Source: Zopfochytrium polystomum
Lineage: Eukaryota > Chytridiomycota > Chytridiomycetes > Chytridiales > Chytridiaceae
Reading direction: 5' to 3'
DNA length: 64,000 nucleotides
NCBI GenBank assembly: GCA_025765615.1
Contig: JAIVFJ010000014.1
Location: 248,001 to 312,000 of the forward strand
Shown piece by piece: positions 42,709 to 53,131 of this stretch. The notes below the pieces were generated by a model, which worked only from the letters and a program-made list of their open reading frames with translations, was not told where the DNA came from and ran no database searches. The position numbers and the translations under genes are program-made. How positions within the stretch are numbered: position 1 is the stretch's first letter; each line of letters opens with the position of its first letter.

Positions 42709-45569
42709 ATGCGTCTCCGTGAAGCTGTGGAGATCGTCCAGAAGGAAATCGCCGTTCTGGTCGACGGAGAGGACGACCCCGCCGATTACGACCTTCGAGA
42801 CTCCCTCAGCAACCGCACTGGCCATTTTTCGAGCGGCGGAAGCGATTGGAAGGAGCCGCACAAGTACTACTCCCCGGGGTTACCACCAAGATTTCGCGCC
42901 AGAGTACTGGACCGTTTACGTCAGAGCGACAGTTACGCACCGCGCAGCGGTCATTCTGATGCTCTCCCGTCCGTCAGTATCACGCAACCGTCAGCTATTG
43001 CACTTTTTTCTCAGGCTCCAGCTCGGCCAAATGCAACAGCCCCGGTTGTATCGCAAAATCAGACTATTCAAAGCGATGCAACCTTTCTAGGCTTAGCACC
43101 GTCGAGGAAGCACACCACGGCCTCCTTTCGAGAAGTCGCAGAAGCTGCGCCATTGTCAGCAGAAAAGTACATACATGCATCCGCCAACGGCACCGCGTGG
43201 TCACGCCGAGTCGTTTCGCGAGGTAGTGGCCTGACCACTCGATCGTCGGCCGAAACGAAGCCGTCGCGGACATTGCCCACAACCATCTCTCCAAGTGACG
43301 AACCTCCTCCAGAGGAACAACCAACTCATTCTTCCCCGATAAGAGCAAAACCCGACCCGGTCACCGCTTCCGTTCGAGCTGTGACCACGCAGGGCGGAAA
43401 GGAACGACCGCCATTCCGGGTAACTCCCGCACCCCCAACCACGCTCATGACAACGCGATCCGGCCTGAAAATTCGGGCGTCGAGTCCAGCGTGGGATGAG
43501 CCGAATCCGCGGCAATCCCGATCTTTGACGGCTTCGGCAGCAGCAGCAGCAAAGCCCGGCTTCTCGCAGCGACCGTCCCGGTTCCGCGGTTCGCAGCCTG
43601 CGAAACGCCGCTCGGTCCCGGCCCGCAGTAAGCTCAGTCGCGCCGCGCGTTCGGACGCGACTGCCGTCACCTCAAGCGGCGCCAAGACGGAAGCGCGTCC
43701 GCCAAGCTCCAATGGAAAGAAAGACGGCCAGCCGTCGTTGTCGTCGTCCTCTCGTACTCCGTTGCCCACGTCCACGCGTCAGAGTGCGCGCGAGCACGCC
43801 CGTCGGGCGGCGGATGTTCCTGCTTCTCCACCGCCCACCTCGCCATCAGCGTCGCCGTCTCCGCCGCCGCCCAAGTCTCCGGCAAGACCCAGCACGGCGA
43901 AGCGAAACGAAACCACGCGTGCGTCGCGCGCGACCGCGGCGGTGGCGGAGGCGGCGGCCGGCAGCCTGCCGGCCGGCGGATCAAGCCGCGCAGCAAGACC
44001 GGCGGCGAGCGGGCAACCGCACCGGTTCGACTCTCGCGACGCCAGTTCACGCCTGCCCCCGCGCCGCACCGCCGCTGCGGCGTCCGCGGGGACCGGGTCG
44101 ACCGCGGCGGCGCGGGCGGACCGCGTCAAGAACGACGAACAGACTGGAGCTGCCGCGATTCGGCAGCGGCAACGCGCGCGAGCGACCGCGGCTGTAGAGG
44201 ATACCGACGACGGGGCGCGGCGGGGCCGCGCCGGGCGGCTGGTCCCGACGGGTTCCGCGCTTGAGGCTGCACTCCACGAATCGGGGCAACGGGGACGTCC
44301 CCGTCGCCCGCGATCGCCGGACGAATCCGTTGAACGCGTCGCAGCTCGGCTGGCAGGTAGCGACGAGAAAGATACGTTTCGCACATCGCGGTGGGGACGG
44401 ACAAGGGGGGATTCACCCAGCCCGAGGGGGCCGTCTCCGCGCGTCGGTAGCGGCGGCGGCGGTGGTGTCGAAGTCCAAGCAGTGCACTTCTCGCTGCGGG
44501 AAAACGCGGAGCGACACAGGCGGCGAGTATTGGAACACCTGCGAAAGTCGAGGCAGAGCGATTCCAGCAAGCGGGGCGATAGGCTCGATTCGACGTCGCC
44601 GCCTGTTGGCCTGGACGCGGCGATGAACGGTTATGCCGGGGACGACTGGATGGGCACTGACGACAGCCAGTTGGACGCGGAAAAAGTCGTTGGCTTCACT
44701 TTGCCAACCAACGATGTGGATGCATCGAGTCGGACGCAGCACGATGGCGCCCTCTACGATCACGAGAGCAGGCTGATTCCATTTGTGGAGCGGGCCGAAA
44801 GGGTGCTCCAAAGCTTGGCTGCTCACCTCACGGCGGGAGCCGGAGCGAAGCAGCCGGGTTACAACGCGCAGCCAGAGGTACTTTCCGAAATAATCATCCA
44901 AGACGAGGAATTATTTCCAAAGAGCGACAAGCCACCGCTATCAGCGCAGACCGTGAGAGGAGGCGCGGATCTTTTACCGGATGGGGTGGGTGTTGGAGCC
45001 AGCGCGACAATTCCCAAAGACTGCACCATTGGCGACATGTTTACAATCGTGAGGGAGAAAACTCCTCCGCCAACACTTGGCGCAGAGGCCGGAGTCCCTG
45101 GAGTCATTGGTGTGGGTGTCGGGGGCGTGGCAGACGGCGACGCTGCCGGCGAGCTCGCCCCACCGGCCCCGCTCATCAAGCTGTCGTCCAGCACGCTGGA
45201 TAATATTTTGGAGAGCAGGGGACGGTATGCAAGGTTTCTGGCGAGAAGCTTTGGCGCTGACGAGGACGGTCTTGCGGCCAACGTCGCACACGCTGTTGTG
45301 TATTCTTCGGAGCGGTACGCGGAGCCCACTCCTAATTTTTTTTTTCTTTTCTTATTTTTTTCCCAGTCTGAAACCATTAACCGCCTGTTCCCCCTTCGCC
45401 ATCACCTTTCCCACTCCTCCATTTCCGCCAAATCCCTTCGACCGCCAGCATTGCGGACGAGGTTGTCGAGAAGATTGTTGGTGCGGTGAGCGATGAAATG
45501 GGCGCTGTGTCAACCGAGTTTGTCCAGCTGGTTGTGTGCTCGGAGATATTAAATGACGAGCATCAATAG
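42709..45569 (+). CDS. Large, mostly disordered basic protein, unrecognised
   Basis: A long first exon from 42709 to near 45316, then an intron whose acceptor is the CGCCAG near 45450, and a short last exon ending at 45569. The splice restores SERIADEVVEKIVGAVSDEM, a helix that continues from the exon before it. About 905 residues. The central 500 are Arg/Ser/Ala/Pro-rich and disordered, with repeated basic patches. Ordered parts are the first 60 residues (LREAVEIVQKEIAVLV), the block VQAVHFSLRENAERHRRRVLEHLRKS, and a C-terminal helical third ending in EFVQLVVCSEILNDEHQ. I see no domain I can name. The architecture is reminiscent of centrosomal or basal-body scaffold proteins, but that is only an impression. 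GC content is clearly higher than in neighbouring genes. Confidence 0.6.
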
Positions 45570-45926
45570 CAAGAAATTCATCCAGAACGAGATTTTGTAA
45601 AGCGCCAAGGTTAGCTGGAGAATGAATACTCGATATATAGACAGTTTGAGGTTGCTGTGATTCTCCTGTATTTAGCGGTTGTGCCCATATTCCTTCGCGA
45701 TCAGCCATGGTTGGTAAAATCGCTGGATAATTGGGCAAACGATCACTTTCCAGCTGGGCAGCGGCCTTCGAACGAAGTAAGCTATTGAAGACGAGATAAA
45801 GTCGGCGTGCATTGCAGCGAGAAGATTGTTTCGTTTAAGCGCGCTGGTTGCAGTGGGCCGCTTCGCTTCCCGCTTGCTGCTTGCTGCCCCCCGTTTTTGT
45901 CTCTCGCCCGGCGAACCAATCCAACA
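45570..45926. other. Short spacer, no gene seen
   Basis: This stretch lies between the stop of the large disordered-protein gene and the ATG of the CHY zinc-finger gene on the same strand. Open stretches on the minus strand have no domain character. It should contain the 3' end of the first gene and the promoter of the second. Confidence 0.45.
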
Positions 45927-46745
45927 ATGTGTAAGTGCTGAGCCGTTGAGTGAGTGATCGCCAGAGCTGACGGCTTACGGATCGTCCCCGCCAATCCTCA
46001 ACCCCCCACCCCCGTAAACCTTCCTCCGCCCAACCGCGGCGCCAGGCAAACACATTCTGAACGCCCAGGTAACTAAACTTTGACGGCTTGGAGTCTACTT
46101 GCTTGGCTTGATGCATCATCCAACAATTGACCGAAAGACGGAACGGCAAGCGACCTCCGCACAGCAGTCTTATATGCCACACCACGCCCCCCCCCCAACC
46201 CCTAACCCCTTCATAGGTGTCGATCCGTGCGCCATGCTGTAAAAAGTGGTTCGATTGCCCAGAGTGCCATGCCGAAGCGTCCGACCACAATTTGCGGTAA
46301 AGTTGTGATCTCAACTACGCTTTCCCACGATTTGTCGTCGATTGAGGTCTAAACGATCCTGATCCACTGCAAACGCTAGTAAAACGATGGAGATGGTGAT
46401 GGCGTGCAAGAAGTGCAGGAAGGTCTTTCGGAAAGACATGTCGTAAGTGGCACACAATCCATCTGGCTTGCGCACGTTTTTTTTTGATCAGTTGTTCACA
46501 GTAACTACGACGAGTCGGACGAATATTGTCCCAATTGCGACAATCACTACGTTCTGGAGGCCAAGACGCCGCAGATGGTTCGCACTCTTGCTGGCGCGGC
46601 GAGGGGGGGTTCCATTTCGTGTTTTGATAACTTCCCGTTCTAGGCGATCGGCGTGGAGGGAGACGACCCTCGGCTGGTCAAAGACTATCGGGCAAGACAG
46701 TTGCAGCTAGCGGATGAGGACTTCATGGCTGACAGACTCGGTTAA
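45927..46745 (+). CDS. CHY-type zinc-finger protein
   Basis: Six exons: 45927-45930 (only ATGT), 46046-46068, 46217-46296, 46380-46442, 46502-46577 and 46644-46745. The joined product begins MCKHILNAQVSIRAPCCKKW, then FDCPECHAEASDHNLR, then ACKKCRKVFRKDMS, then SDEYCPNCDNHYVLEAKTPQ, ending near IGVEGDDPRLVKDYRARQ. These are the paired C-x-H and C-x-x-C zinc ligands of the CHY zinc finger in the order the fungal family shows, including the SDEYCPxCDNHxV motif. Fungal CHY proteins include Hot13, a helper of the mitochondrial intermembrane-space import pathway, and other zinc-binding factors; which of these this is cannot be told. The first exon carries only the start codon and one base of the Cys codon. 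Confidence 0.82.
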
Positions 46746-46934
46746 TACTGACTTTAAATATTAGTACAACACTTCGAATGTTACGTTGGGAACAAGTTTT
46801 CGGGCAGGAGAGTGGAGAGGGAGAAGAGCTCCGTGCGCTCATTCACTCTTACAATATATTGATCCACGGACCAAAGAACGACGTCGAAACCACCCAACCG
46901 TAAACCTCATGCACATAGGTCGAACGCGCATCGT

Positions 46935-47645
46935 TTAGAACTGGAGGGCAGCGCCCTTGGTCTTCTTGTCACCACCCAGCTCGAAGTGCTTGCAACGCTT
47001 GATGGCAATCTGGTGCTTGTACTTGCAGACTGTGCACTCGAGACGGAGGACGATCTTCTTGGTCGTCTTCGCCTTCTTGTGGAAGACGGGCTTAGTCTGA
47101 CCACCGTAACCGCTCTGCTTGCGGTCGTACCGCCGCTTTCCTGAAAAGCACGACTTTAACTACTCCACTCAAAGCGAGGATCCACAAAGGTGGGCAAACC
47201 TTGCGCGAAAAGCGACGCCTTTCCAGTCTTGTACTGGAAGACTCTGTGGGGAGTGTGCTTGCGGCACTTCTTCCCCTTGCAGTAAGTGTTGCGAGACTTG
47301 GGAATGTTCACCTGAGGAGAACGAAACAGATCCGGTCAGATGAGTAAAAGGACAAGGTTCGAAGACGCCGATTGCGATCGATTTTGCAACAGTCGGGCAG
47401 AGGAGCGGGCGATCGGCGCGGAGCCATGGTGATGCGATCTACGCCTGCGAATGGCTCGCCACCAACTCCAAGGTTCCTCCGTCGTGATTCGAAGCAGATC
47501 CACCAGTGACATTCCGTGCCGCAGCGATCGCCAACGTTTGGACTGGGTGCGCTCGGAGGGGTGGAGTGGGACGAGATACGATGGGATGGGATGGGATGGG
47601 ATGGGATGGTGAGGGGGAAGGGGCAACGAGGGTGGATCTCACCAT
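46935..47645 (-). CDS. RPL42: Ribosomal protein eL42 (L36a/L44)
   Basis: Three exons (47645-47643, 47311-47200, 47140-46935) give 106 residues, the exact family length. After the initiator methionine the sequence is [20 protein letters not shown] and so on, with the zinc-binding cysteines in TYCKGKKC and [11 protein letters not shown], and the end [10 protein letters not shown]. It is a component of the large ribosomal subunit near the E site. The first exon is the ATG alone; the first intron of 331 bases is several times longer than typical introns here and contains a GGGAT repeat. An intron right after the start codon is common in ribosomal protein genes. Confidence 0.97.
47581..47609 (+). 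repeat. (ATGGG)n pentanucleotide repeat inside the first eL42 intron
   Basis: About six tandem units of ATGGG on the plus strand (CCCAT in the sense of the ribosomal gene), lying within the 331-base first intron just after the splice donor region. Confidence 0.85.
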
Positions 47646-48172
47646 CTTTCTCAGCCAAACCAACAAACAATACTGTGAGTGACGCGAGGGACAACAACAG
47701 AAACAGTGAAGCAAAAACAAAAAAAAAAAAAAAAAAAAAATACCACCAAACGGACTCCCAGCCACGCTTTGTCTTTTCTGATGGCCCCGACACGCCAGAG
47801 CAGGACTGTTGCGGCCTCTAACGACTCGGTCGCGCCCCGTAAAAGCAGCGCCGCGGCCACCAACCCGCGCCGCCTCCGCCTCCGCGTCCGCGCTGCCGTC
47901 GCTCCCGCCAAAGTCGACAACCACCAACGTGTCACCCATTTTGGCGCCGTTGTTTCTGCTTCAACGGAGGCCGTTCGAAGAATCCCCCAAAAAGGCCAAC
48001 GACGTTCATAAAAGAGTGGGGCGTTTAGCGGTAACCGTAAAAAAAATTAGAGAAAAAAAAACAAGAAAGAACCGGACAAACTTGAGAATGAAAAATCAAA
48101 GATGCAGCACTTACAAGTGCTTTAAGCCGGCTCAAAGCAATTCTCAGGTGAGATTAAACTATAAATAAAACA
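47646..48172. other. Upstream region of eL42, uncertain small open frame
   Basis: A plus-strand frame from an ATG at 47780 runs about 75 codons (Arg/Ala-rich, beginning MAPTRQSRTVAASNDS) and then stops. It has no domain and is not joined to any further exon I can support. An A tract lies at about 47719-47740. The region may hold the eL42 promoter; a truncated gene cut by the transposon relics to its right is possible. Confidence 0.3.
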
Positions 48173-48173
48173 T

Positions 48174-48620
48174 CACACAGAGACAAAGTCCAACTTTTGA
48201 AGCTGCCCATCCAGATTTGTTTTTCTTAGTGGATCCACCTCTGCTTGTTTGCGAAATTCTTCAGATTGAAGAATCTTGCCGACGGCAGTCACAAAGGTGT
48301 TCTGAGCAGCATTGCCGCCTTGTGGAAATCTGCACGGCTCAGGCTGGCGAAGCTTTTCTTGACGACTGCAGGTAGGTTTCTGCTGTCCTTCCGCCAGCAC
48401 AAGCGCCCAACCTCCAGCTTGGGAAGGAAGACCATGTCATGGCACAGAGGAAAACGGATGGCAGTTTTGTGGAGGCTGTTGACCTTTCTCTGTATCTTGA
48501 CCCTCCAGCCACTGCATTCTGCTTTCCAGCTCGTGACAGACCAGGTGTTTCAATGCAGTCTCGTAGTCGCCCATGGATCACGTCAGGCGTAGCAGCGTAT
48601 TCGGAGAGCAACGGATTTGG
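48174..48620 (-). pseudogene. Relic of a TnpB/Fanzor-like nuclease gene
   Basis: On the minus strand a frame reads VKIQRKVNSLHKTAIRFPL, then HDMVFLPKLEVGRL, then NLPAVVKKSFASLSRADFHKA, then a stop. This follows the central part of Fanzor/OrfB proteins: a helix with LH.K.a.fL, the strand with hhLPxhxhxxh, then a helix with a loose HxxF. A preceding helix (ALKHLVCHELESRMQWLE) is one base out of frame. I do not see the Asp-Pro-Gly start of the RuvC fold, the CxxC zinc ribbon or the last catalytic Asp, so the copy is truncated and frameshifted. Assignment rests on a short block and could be wrong. Confidence 0.38.
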
Positions 48621-49029
48621 CATGACATTATGACTGTCAGTTATCGTTCTCACGATGCCCATGGGAGAGCAAGCCACTGCCAATGCAGACCTGGGCTCTG
48701 GCTTGCACTGTTGACAAATACTCTGAGTATTAAGTGGAACAGAAACCTGGTGTTAACAGTTTTCCACCTCCTCTGCTCAAGCAGATGATATAGGAGAGGT
48801 TTTTACCCTGTGCCAGTCACGTTTGCCTAGCAACTGTTACAGCATGCATATCATCATTATGTATCAATAATTCATAACAGAGTTTTTTCTGTTTCTCTCC
48901 AAGTTGGGGAGAAGGACCACCCACAAACACACATCTCCACTTCATTCACTCCTTCCACTCAATCAGATTAGACTGTTTACATGTATTACAGACGGGATGG
49001 GAATTTCTTGCGGGTCTCATGTGCCACCG

Positions 49030-49510
49030 TGAAGGAGGTGGCTGAGTTGGCTAGGCCCACCGTTCTGCATGGTTTTGCAGATGCGAGTTGTGCCGAGGAG
49101 GAGGAACGTCAAAGCGGTTCCGGTAATGTATTCCTCCCGGCTGGGCTGCGGTAAACTGGTCAAGCAAAGAGCAGAGTACCGTGGCTCTGTTGTCGACCGA
49201 GGCGGAAACAAATGCCATTGCAGAGGATCTAAAGGAAGCGAGCTGGGAACTCAGTTTGCTGTTTGAGTTAGGGATGGCCTTGAATCCAACAAAGATCAAG
49301 GAGGATAAAATGTCTACTATAGCAATCGTCATGAATCCAGAGCATCATGGTTGTGTCAAACAAATGAGTGCCTGGTTGGCGTGTGTATGTCAGGAACTCA
49401 AGGAGCAGAATATCCAGTTGGAATTTGCAGGAAGGAAGACATGGTTGCAGACTGCAAGCGCCTAGCGATGTTGGGTTACCATTTTTCGACAATGTTGTGA
49501 TGGCAGGGGT
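49030..49510 (+). pseudogene. Relic of a Ty1/Copia polyprotein (RNase H end)
   Basis: One frame reads HGFADASCAEEEERQSGSGN and, after a one-base shift near 49145, another reads WAAVNWSSKEQSTVALLSTEAE followed by TNAIAEDLKEASWELSLLFELG. This is the Copia RNase H signature (GYxDADxA, then WxSKKQxxVALSSxEAEY). A further piece, QELKEQNIQLEF, corresponds to the closing KDGxIxLxY segment. Shifts and a stop show it is dead. It lies directly upstream of the DUF1003 gene and may contribute to that gene's leader. Confidence 0.72.
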
Positions 49511-49646
49511 CGGTGGTGGGTCGGAAAAGTCGTTGTCATGGCACGGTCACGTCAATGTTTGCGCTGGCAGCCTGGCAGCGCATAAGATGGCCGTGTTCGT
49601 CAAGGTGCAGGGTGAGACAAGGCAAGGTTTTTTCTCTATACACAGA

Positions 49647-52600
49647 ATGGATCCGCTGCACCAGCACCAGCAGCAGCAGCAGCAGCAGCGCGAGAGGAAC
49701 ACCGGCTCCTCCTCGGATGCATTCTTGGTCTCACCATCGATTCCTCCAAGCTCACGAAGCCACGCTGGCGTGATGTCCACACAGCCGCAGCAGCAGCAAC
49801 GACTGGCGTCGGCCGCTTCAGGCTTTACATCCTCCTCTGCAGACTTCCTTGTCCACCCCACCAACGACGATAACCCGTTCACGTCCAGCTCATCCATTTT
49901 TCCTTCAAGCGCCGGCCCAACCTCTCCAGCACATTTCTTTGCTGCGGCTACTGCTTCCTCTCAATTACCGTCAGGAAGCAGCAATCAAGGCAGCGGCCAG
50001 TATGATCAACGACGGAGCCTTCTTCCTGAAGCTGACGTTCAGCTGGACATCAGCCCCACATTTAGCGACAATTTCGGAGATGTTGGGTCTCTCCAGTCTG
50101 CAGCCTTTCGTCCCCCTCTGGCGCCAGCGTCTTTGAATCCTCCGGCAGCTTCCCGAGTTGTGTCACCTTTGCGGCGGTTTGCTCAAGCCGGCGGTGTCGA
50201 TGAACCAATTGATCAGTCAAATGAACTTACTATGAACTCCATTCAGTTGGAAGCACTGCGCAATATGCTAACTCGATCAGAAACTCCTGTTCCAAAAACA
50301 GACAGAACTGGAGAAGTCTCCAACTTCACTCGCGAAGGCAAAGGCAGTGCAGTTCCTGACCATGCAAGCACCGATCTCGGCATTCCGGTCGTGAGGCCCA
50401 TGCCGCGTTCCCCGCTTTCAAATTCGTCTTCCGCGGGTGATGTTAGGACGCAAAGCCTCCAGCCTGGAAGGGACGAAGGGCTTCGCCTTCGAGGTTCAAC
50501 TTCTGCTCTCTCCGATTTGGTCACACCGAAGGTGGCCGCCAACGGCGCTGCTCGCCAGCCGAACACCCAAACTTGTAGTCTTTGCGACCGTCCTCTCCCC
50601 CGACCTATTGAGTCTCAGACGGTGGAGATACAAGGTCTGAAGCCCCGCTTCTTGCGAGAGCTCAAGCGAATGTACCCTCTCCGCGTCTTCCACAAGCTCG
50701 ATCGCATCTGTGTGAAAGACTTGCATATTCTTCTTCAAAAACGCATCGACAAGTTGCTTGAAGAGGACCAAACAGAACTGTCTCGCCTCCAGGACGATGC
50801 CATGAAGAACCTCGGCGCGTACGAACAGCAAGAACAAAATTGGCAAAAACAGTTTGAAACCGGTTGGACCATCTGGGAGAAGGCTGCCGATCTGGTGGCA
50901 AAATTTGGGGGATCCTGGAGGTTCATCTTTTCGCTTCTGGGATTTTTGGCGTGCTGGATGCTCATAAATGGGTATGATCCCTTTTTATAGATGAGTGTAG
51001 TCGGTCTGACTTAACATTTTTGTTCTAAACAGAATTTCTGGCAATCTTGGCGGATTTGCGTGGGACCCATATCCTTTCATTTTGTTGAACTTGTTTCTCA
51101 GTACCCTCGCCGCTCTCCAAGCTCCAGTTATTATGATGTCTCAAAACCGTCAAGCACAAATCGACCGCTTGCAAAACGACTACGTGTCAAAGATTGTGCT
51201 TCGCGCGGAGCACCAAGTTCGTCATGTGAACGCCAAACTGGACCACCTTCTGTCACACCAGTGGAAACGCTTGTTGGAAATCCAGCAAACTCAAACGGAC
51301 CTGTTGCAACTTCTTCAGGCGGAAAGCAGGCAACTTACCACACATCGCTCGCAGCTTGATGTGGGAAAGAGCACCGTCGCAAGCTCGATTCCTCTTTCGC
51401 CGAACGCTGTTCCTGTCCGGCCTGGAGTCGGCGGCCTGTACCCCCAATCCCCTAATTTCATACCAATGCTTCCTCAACCGGCAAATCGCGCAGGTCGCCA
51501 GTTTCAATGGTCAACCGAAACCCAACCAGACGATCACATGCGAATGCTACTGGGCCATCACTTCGGCTCCGTCAAAGGAGAGCACGACGATACGCTTATA
51601 TTCGCTCACTGGCATACGGATGGCGATAACTACTTTGGGCTACTGGAGAACGTCCGATTCGAAGTCCGGTACCCAGGCGTTATAAAACGGGTGACGTACG
51701 ACATAGTGCTGAACGACCCAACCGCAAGCCTGGATGACATTTTCGCAGGAGAAGGAACCATAACCTTGCGGAACGACATGGATGTTCCACACATGGAAAT
51801 GCAAGGTATGGGCTACGAAAAATTCCAGTTCTGGCTCTGATTTCATTTTGGATGATTCTAGGCCGGATTCTCCGTCTGGAGATTCATTCCCGGGACAAGT
51901 CTTCTGCACCAGTCGTCTTTGCGAACGGCGACCTCCCATCTCGCTATAAGTCAACATTTTTCCTCAAGCGGGACGATAAAATTACCGACTTCTGGAAGGC
52001 TCCCCTCTCTCGAGTCACTCTCACTTACTCCCCACCACACCAAACGGCCGTTTTTCATCTTCGAGCGGGACAAAGAGTGAGCGGTTCTGTCCGTGTTGAT
52101 TTTTTCCCATCAGCAGGGGTTGAAAAGGCGAAGCTTTTCATGCGCAAGATGTCGACCTCAAACTGGGCTGTGGGTGGGTCGGGTTTTCCTGGAGATGAAA
52201 CTCCATATCCTCGCTACCGCAAATCGAACAGCCGACACCGAGATCAATCTCGAAATGCTTTGACTCAAGAGGATGAAGTCGGCAAGGAGATACTGCTTGC
52301 AGCCATTGGCCGCTCCTCTACCGTTACTAGCACAACATCGGACTCCTCCTCTGGTTCCGACAGCTCGTCTAACTCACGACCGCGAACAGACGAACTTCCT
52401 GGTAACCAGGATCAGAAGACTTCGCACATACCTGACCCTCTTGAGCACCTTCGTGATGTGCTTGGTCCCCGTCCATTGCCTTCGGACCGATGGCGTGTCG
52501 TTGCCCATGCCGTCTGGCCCGAGAACAGTGTTCCTGGCTGGTCGACAGCTGCGGCGACGGTCATCGGCCAGGCGACACCTGTGGCTCCCCGAATCGGCCC

Positions 52601-52796
52601 TTTGTCAGGACCAGGAGATGAAGTCTCTGTCATGCTGGGTACAGGCGCAGGGGGCGATGTTGTTTTGTCGGAAGCCGTCCCAGTCACAGTTCTACTACCG
52701 GTGAATCCCGACGACCCAATGGAAGGCCCTGCTACTTATGTGTTTGTCTGCGACGAGACTAGAGTGGCTTTCCACGCAATGGTTGAAGAACAATGA
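49647..52796 (+). CDS. Very large DUF1003 membrane protein
   Basis: Three exons (49647-50971, 51033-51805, 51862-52796) give 1010 residues. After a Gln/Ser-rich N-terminus of about 300 residues comes CSLCDRPLPRP, and then a DUF1003 unit. That unit consists of a helix ending in AADLVAKFGGSWRFIFSLLG, first membrane helix FSLLGFLACWMLINGY, then FAWDPYPFILLNLFLSTLAAL with second membrane helix, the hallmark QAPVIMMSQNRQAQIDR, and an amphipathic helix with EHQVRHVNAKLDHLL. The C-terminal 500 residues are beta-rich or disordered (FHLRAGQRVSGSVRVDFFP) with a Ser/Asp-rich patch. DUF1003 is mostly a short bacterial inner-membrane family of unknown function; here it is embedded in a protein five times as long. 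The start is the methionine before the polyglutamine run; an upstream exon is possible. Confidence 0.78.
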
Positions 52797-53131
52797 TGGC
52801 TTTCCTTCCCCTATCCGCCCCCATCCAACGATACGGAGAACAGAACAACATTGTCGGATAAATGAAGATCACCCTGTGTTTTTTTCTTTATAGGCCACCA
52901 AGACCAAGGGAACACTGCTCGGGTTGGGGTTTGGTTTCTGCCAATCGACAAATATTTGGCAGCTCGTTGCCGAAGCGCGTGGTGGTGAATCGACACACAA
53001 GAGTGAAAAAAGCTTCCCCTCTGTGGTATTCCAAGTCCATTTTTACAAGAGGTGCATTTGTGTGCGCAGAGCGAAAAAAGAACAAACAAGCGCTCAGCAC
53101 AAGCCCAATGTCAATAGCCATCTTTGTGCAT

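Noticed and set aside
41599..42722. Open frames of 230 to 350 codons rich in Leu and Ser on the plus strand, and Arg/Glu on the minus strand
   Set aside because: They are produced by the CT microsatellites and T-rich tracts, show no domain, and start in the spacer of two divergent genes.
47780..48010. A 75-codon Arg/Ala-rich open frame as a gene
   Set aside because: No domain, no downstream exon and a position in the promoter region of eL42; kept only as a remark in the spacer entry.
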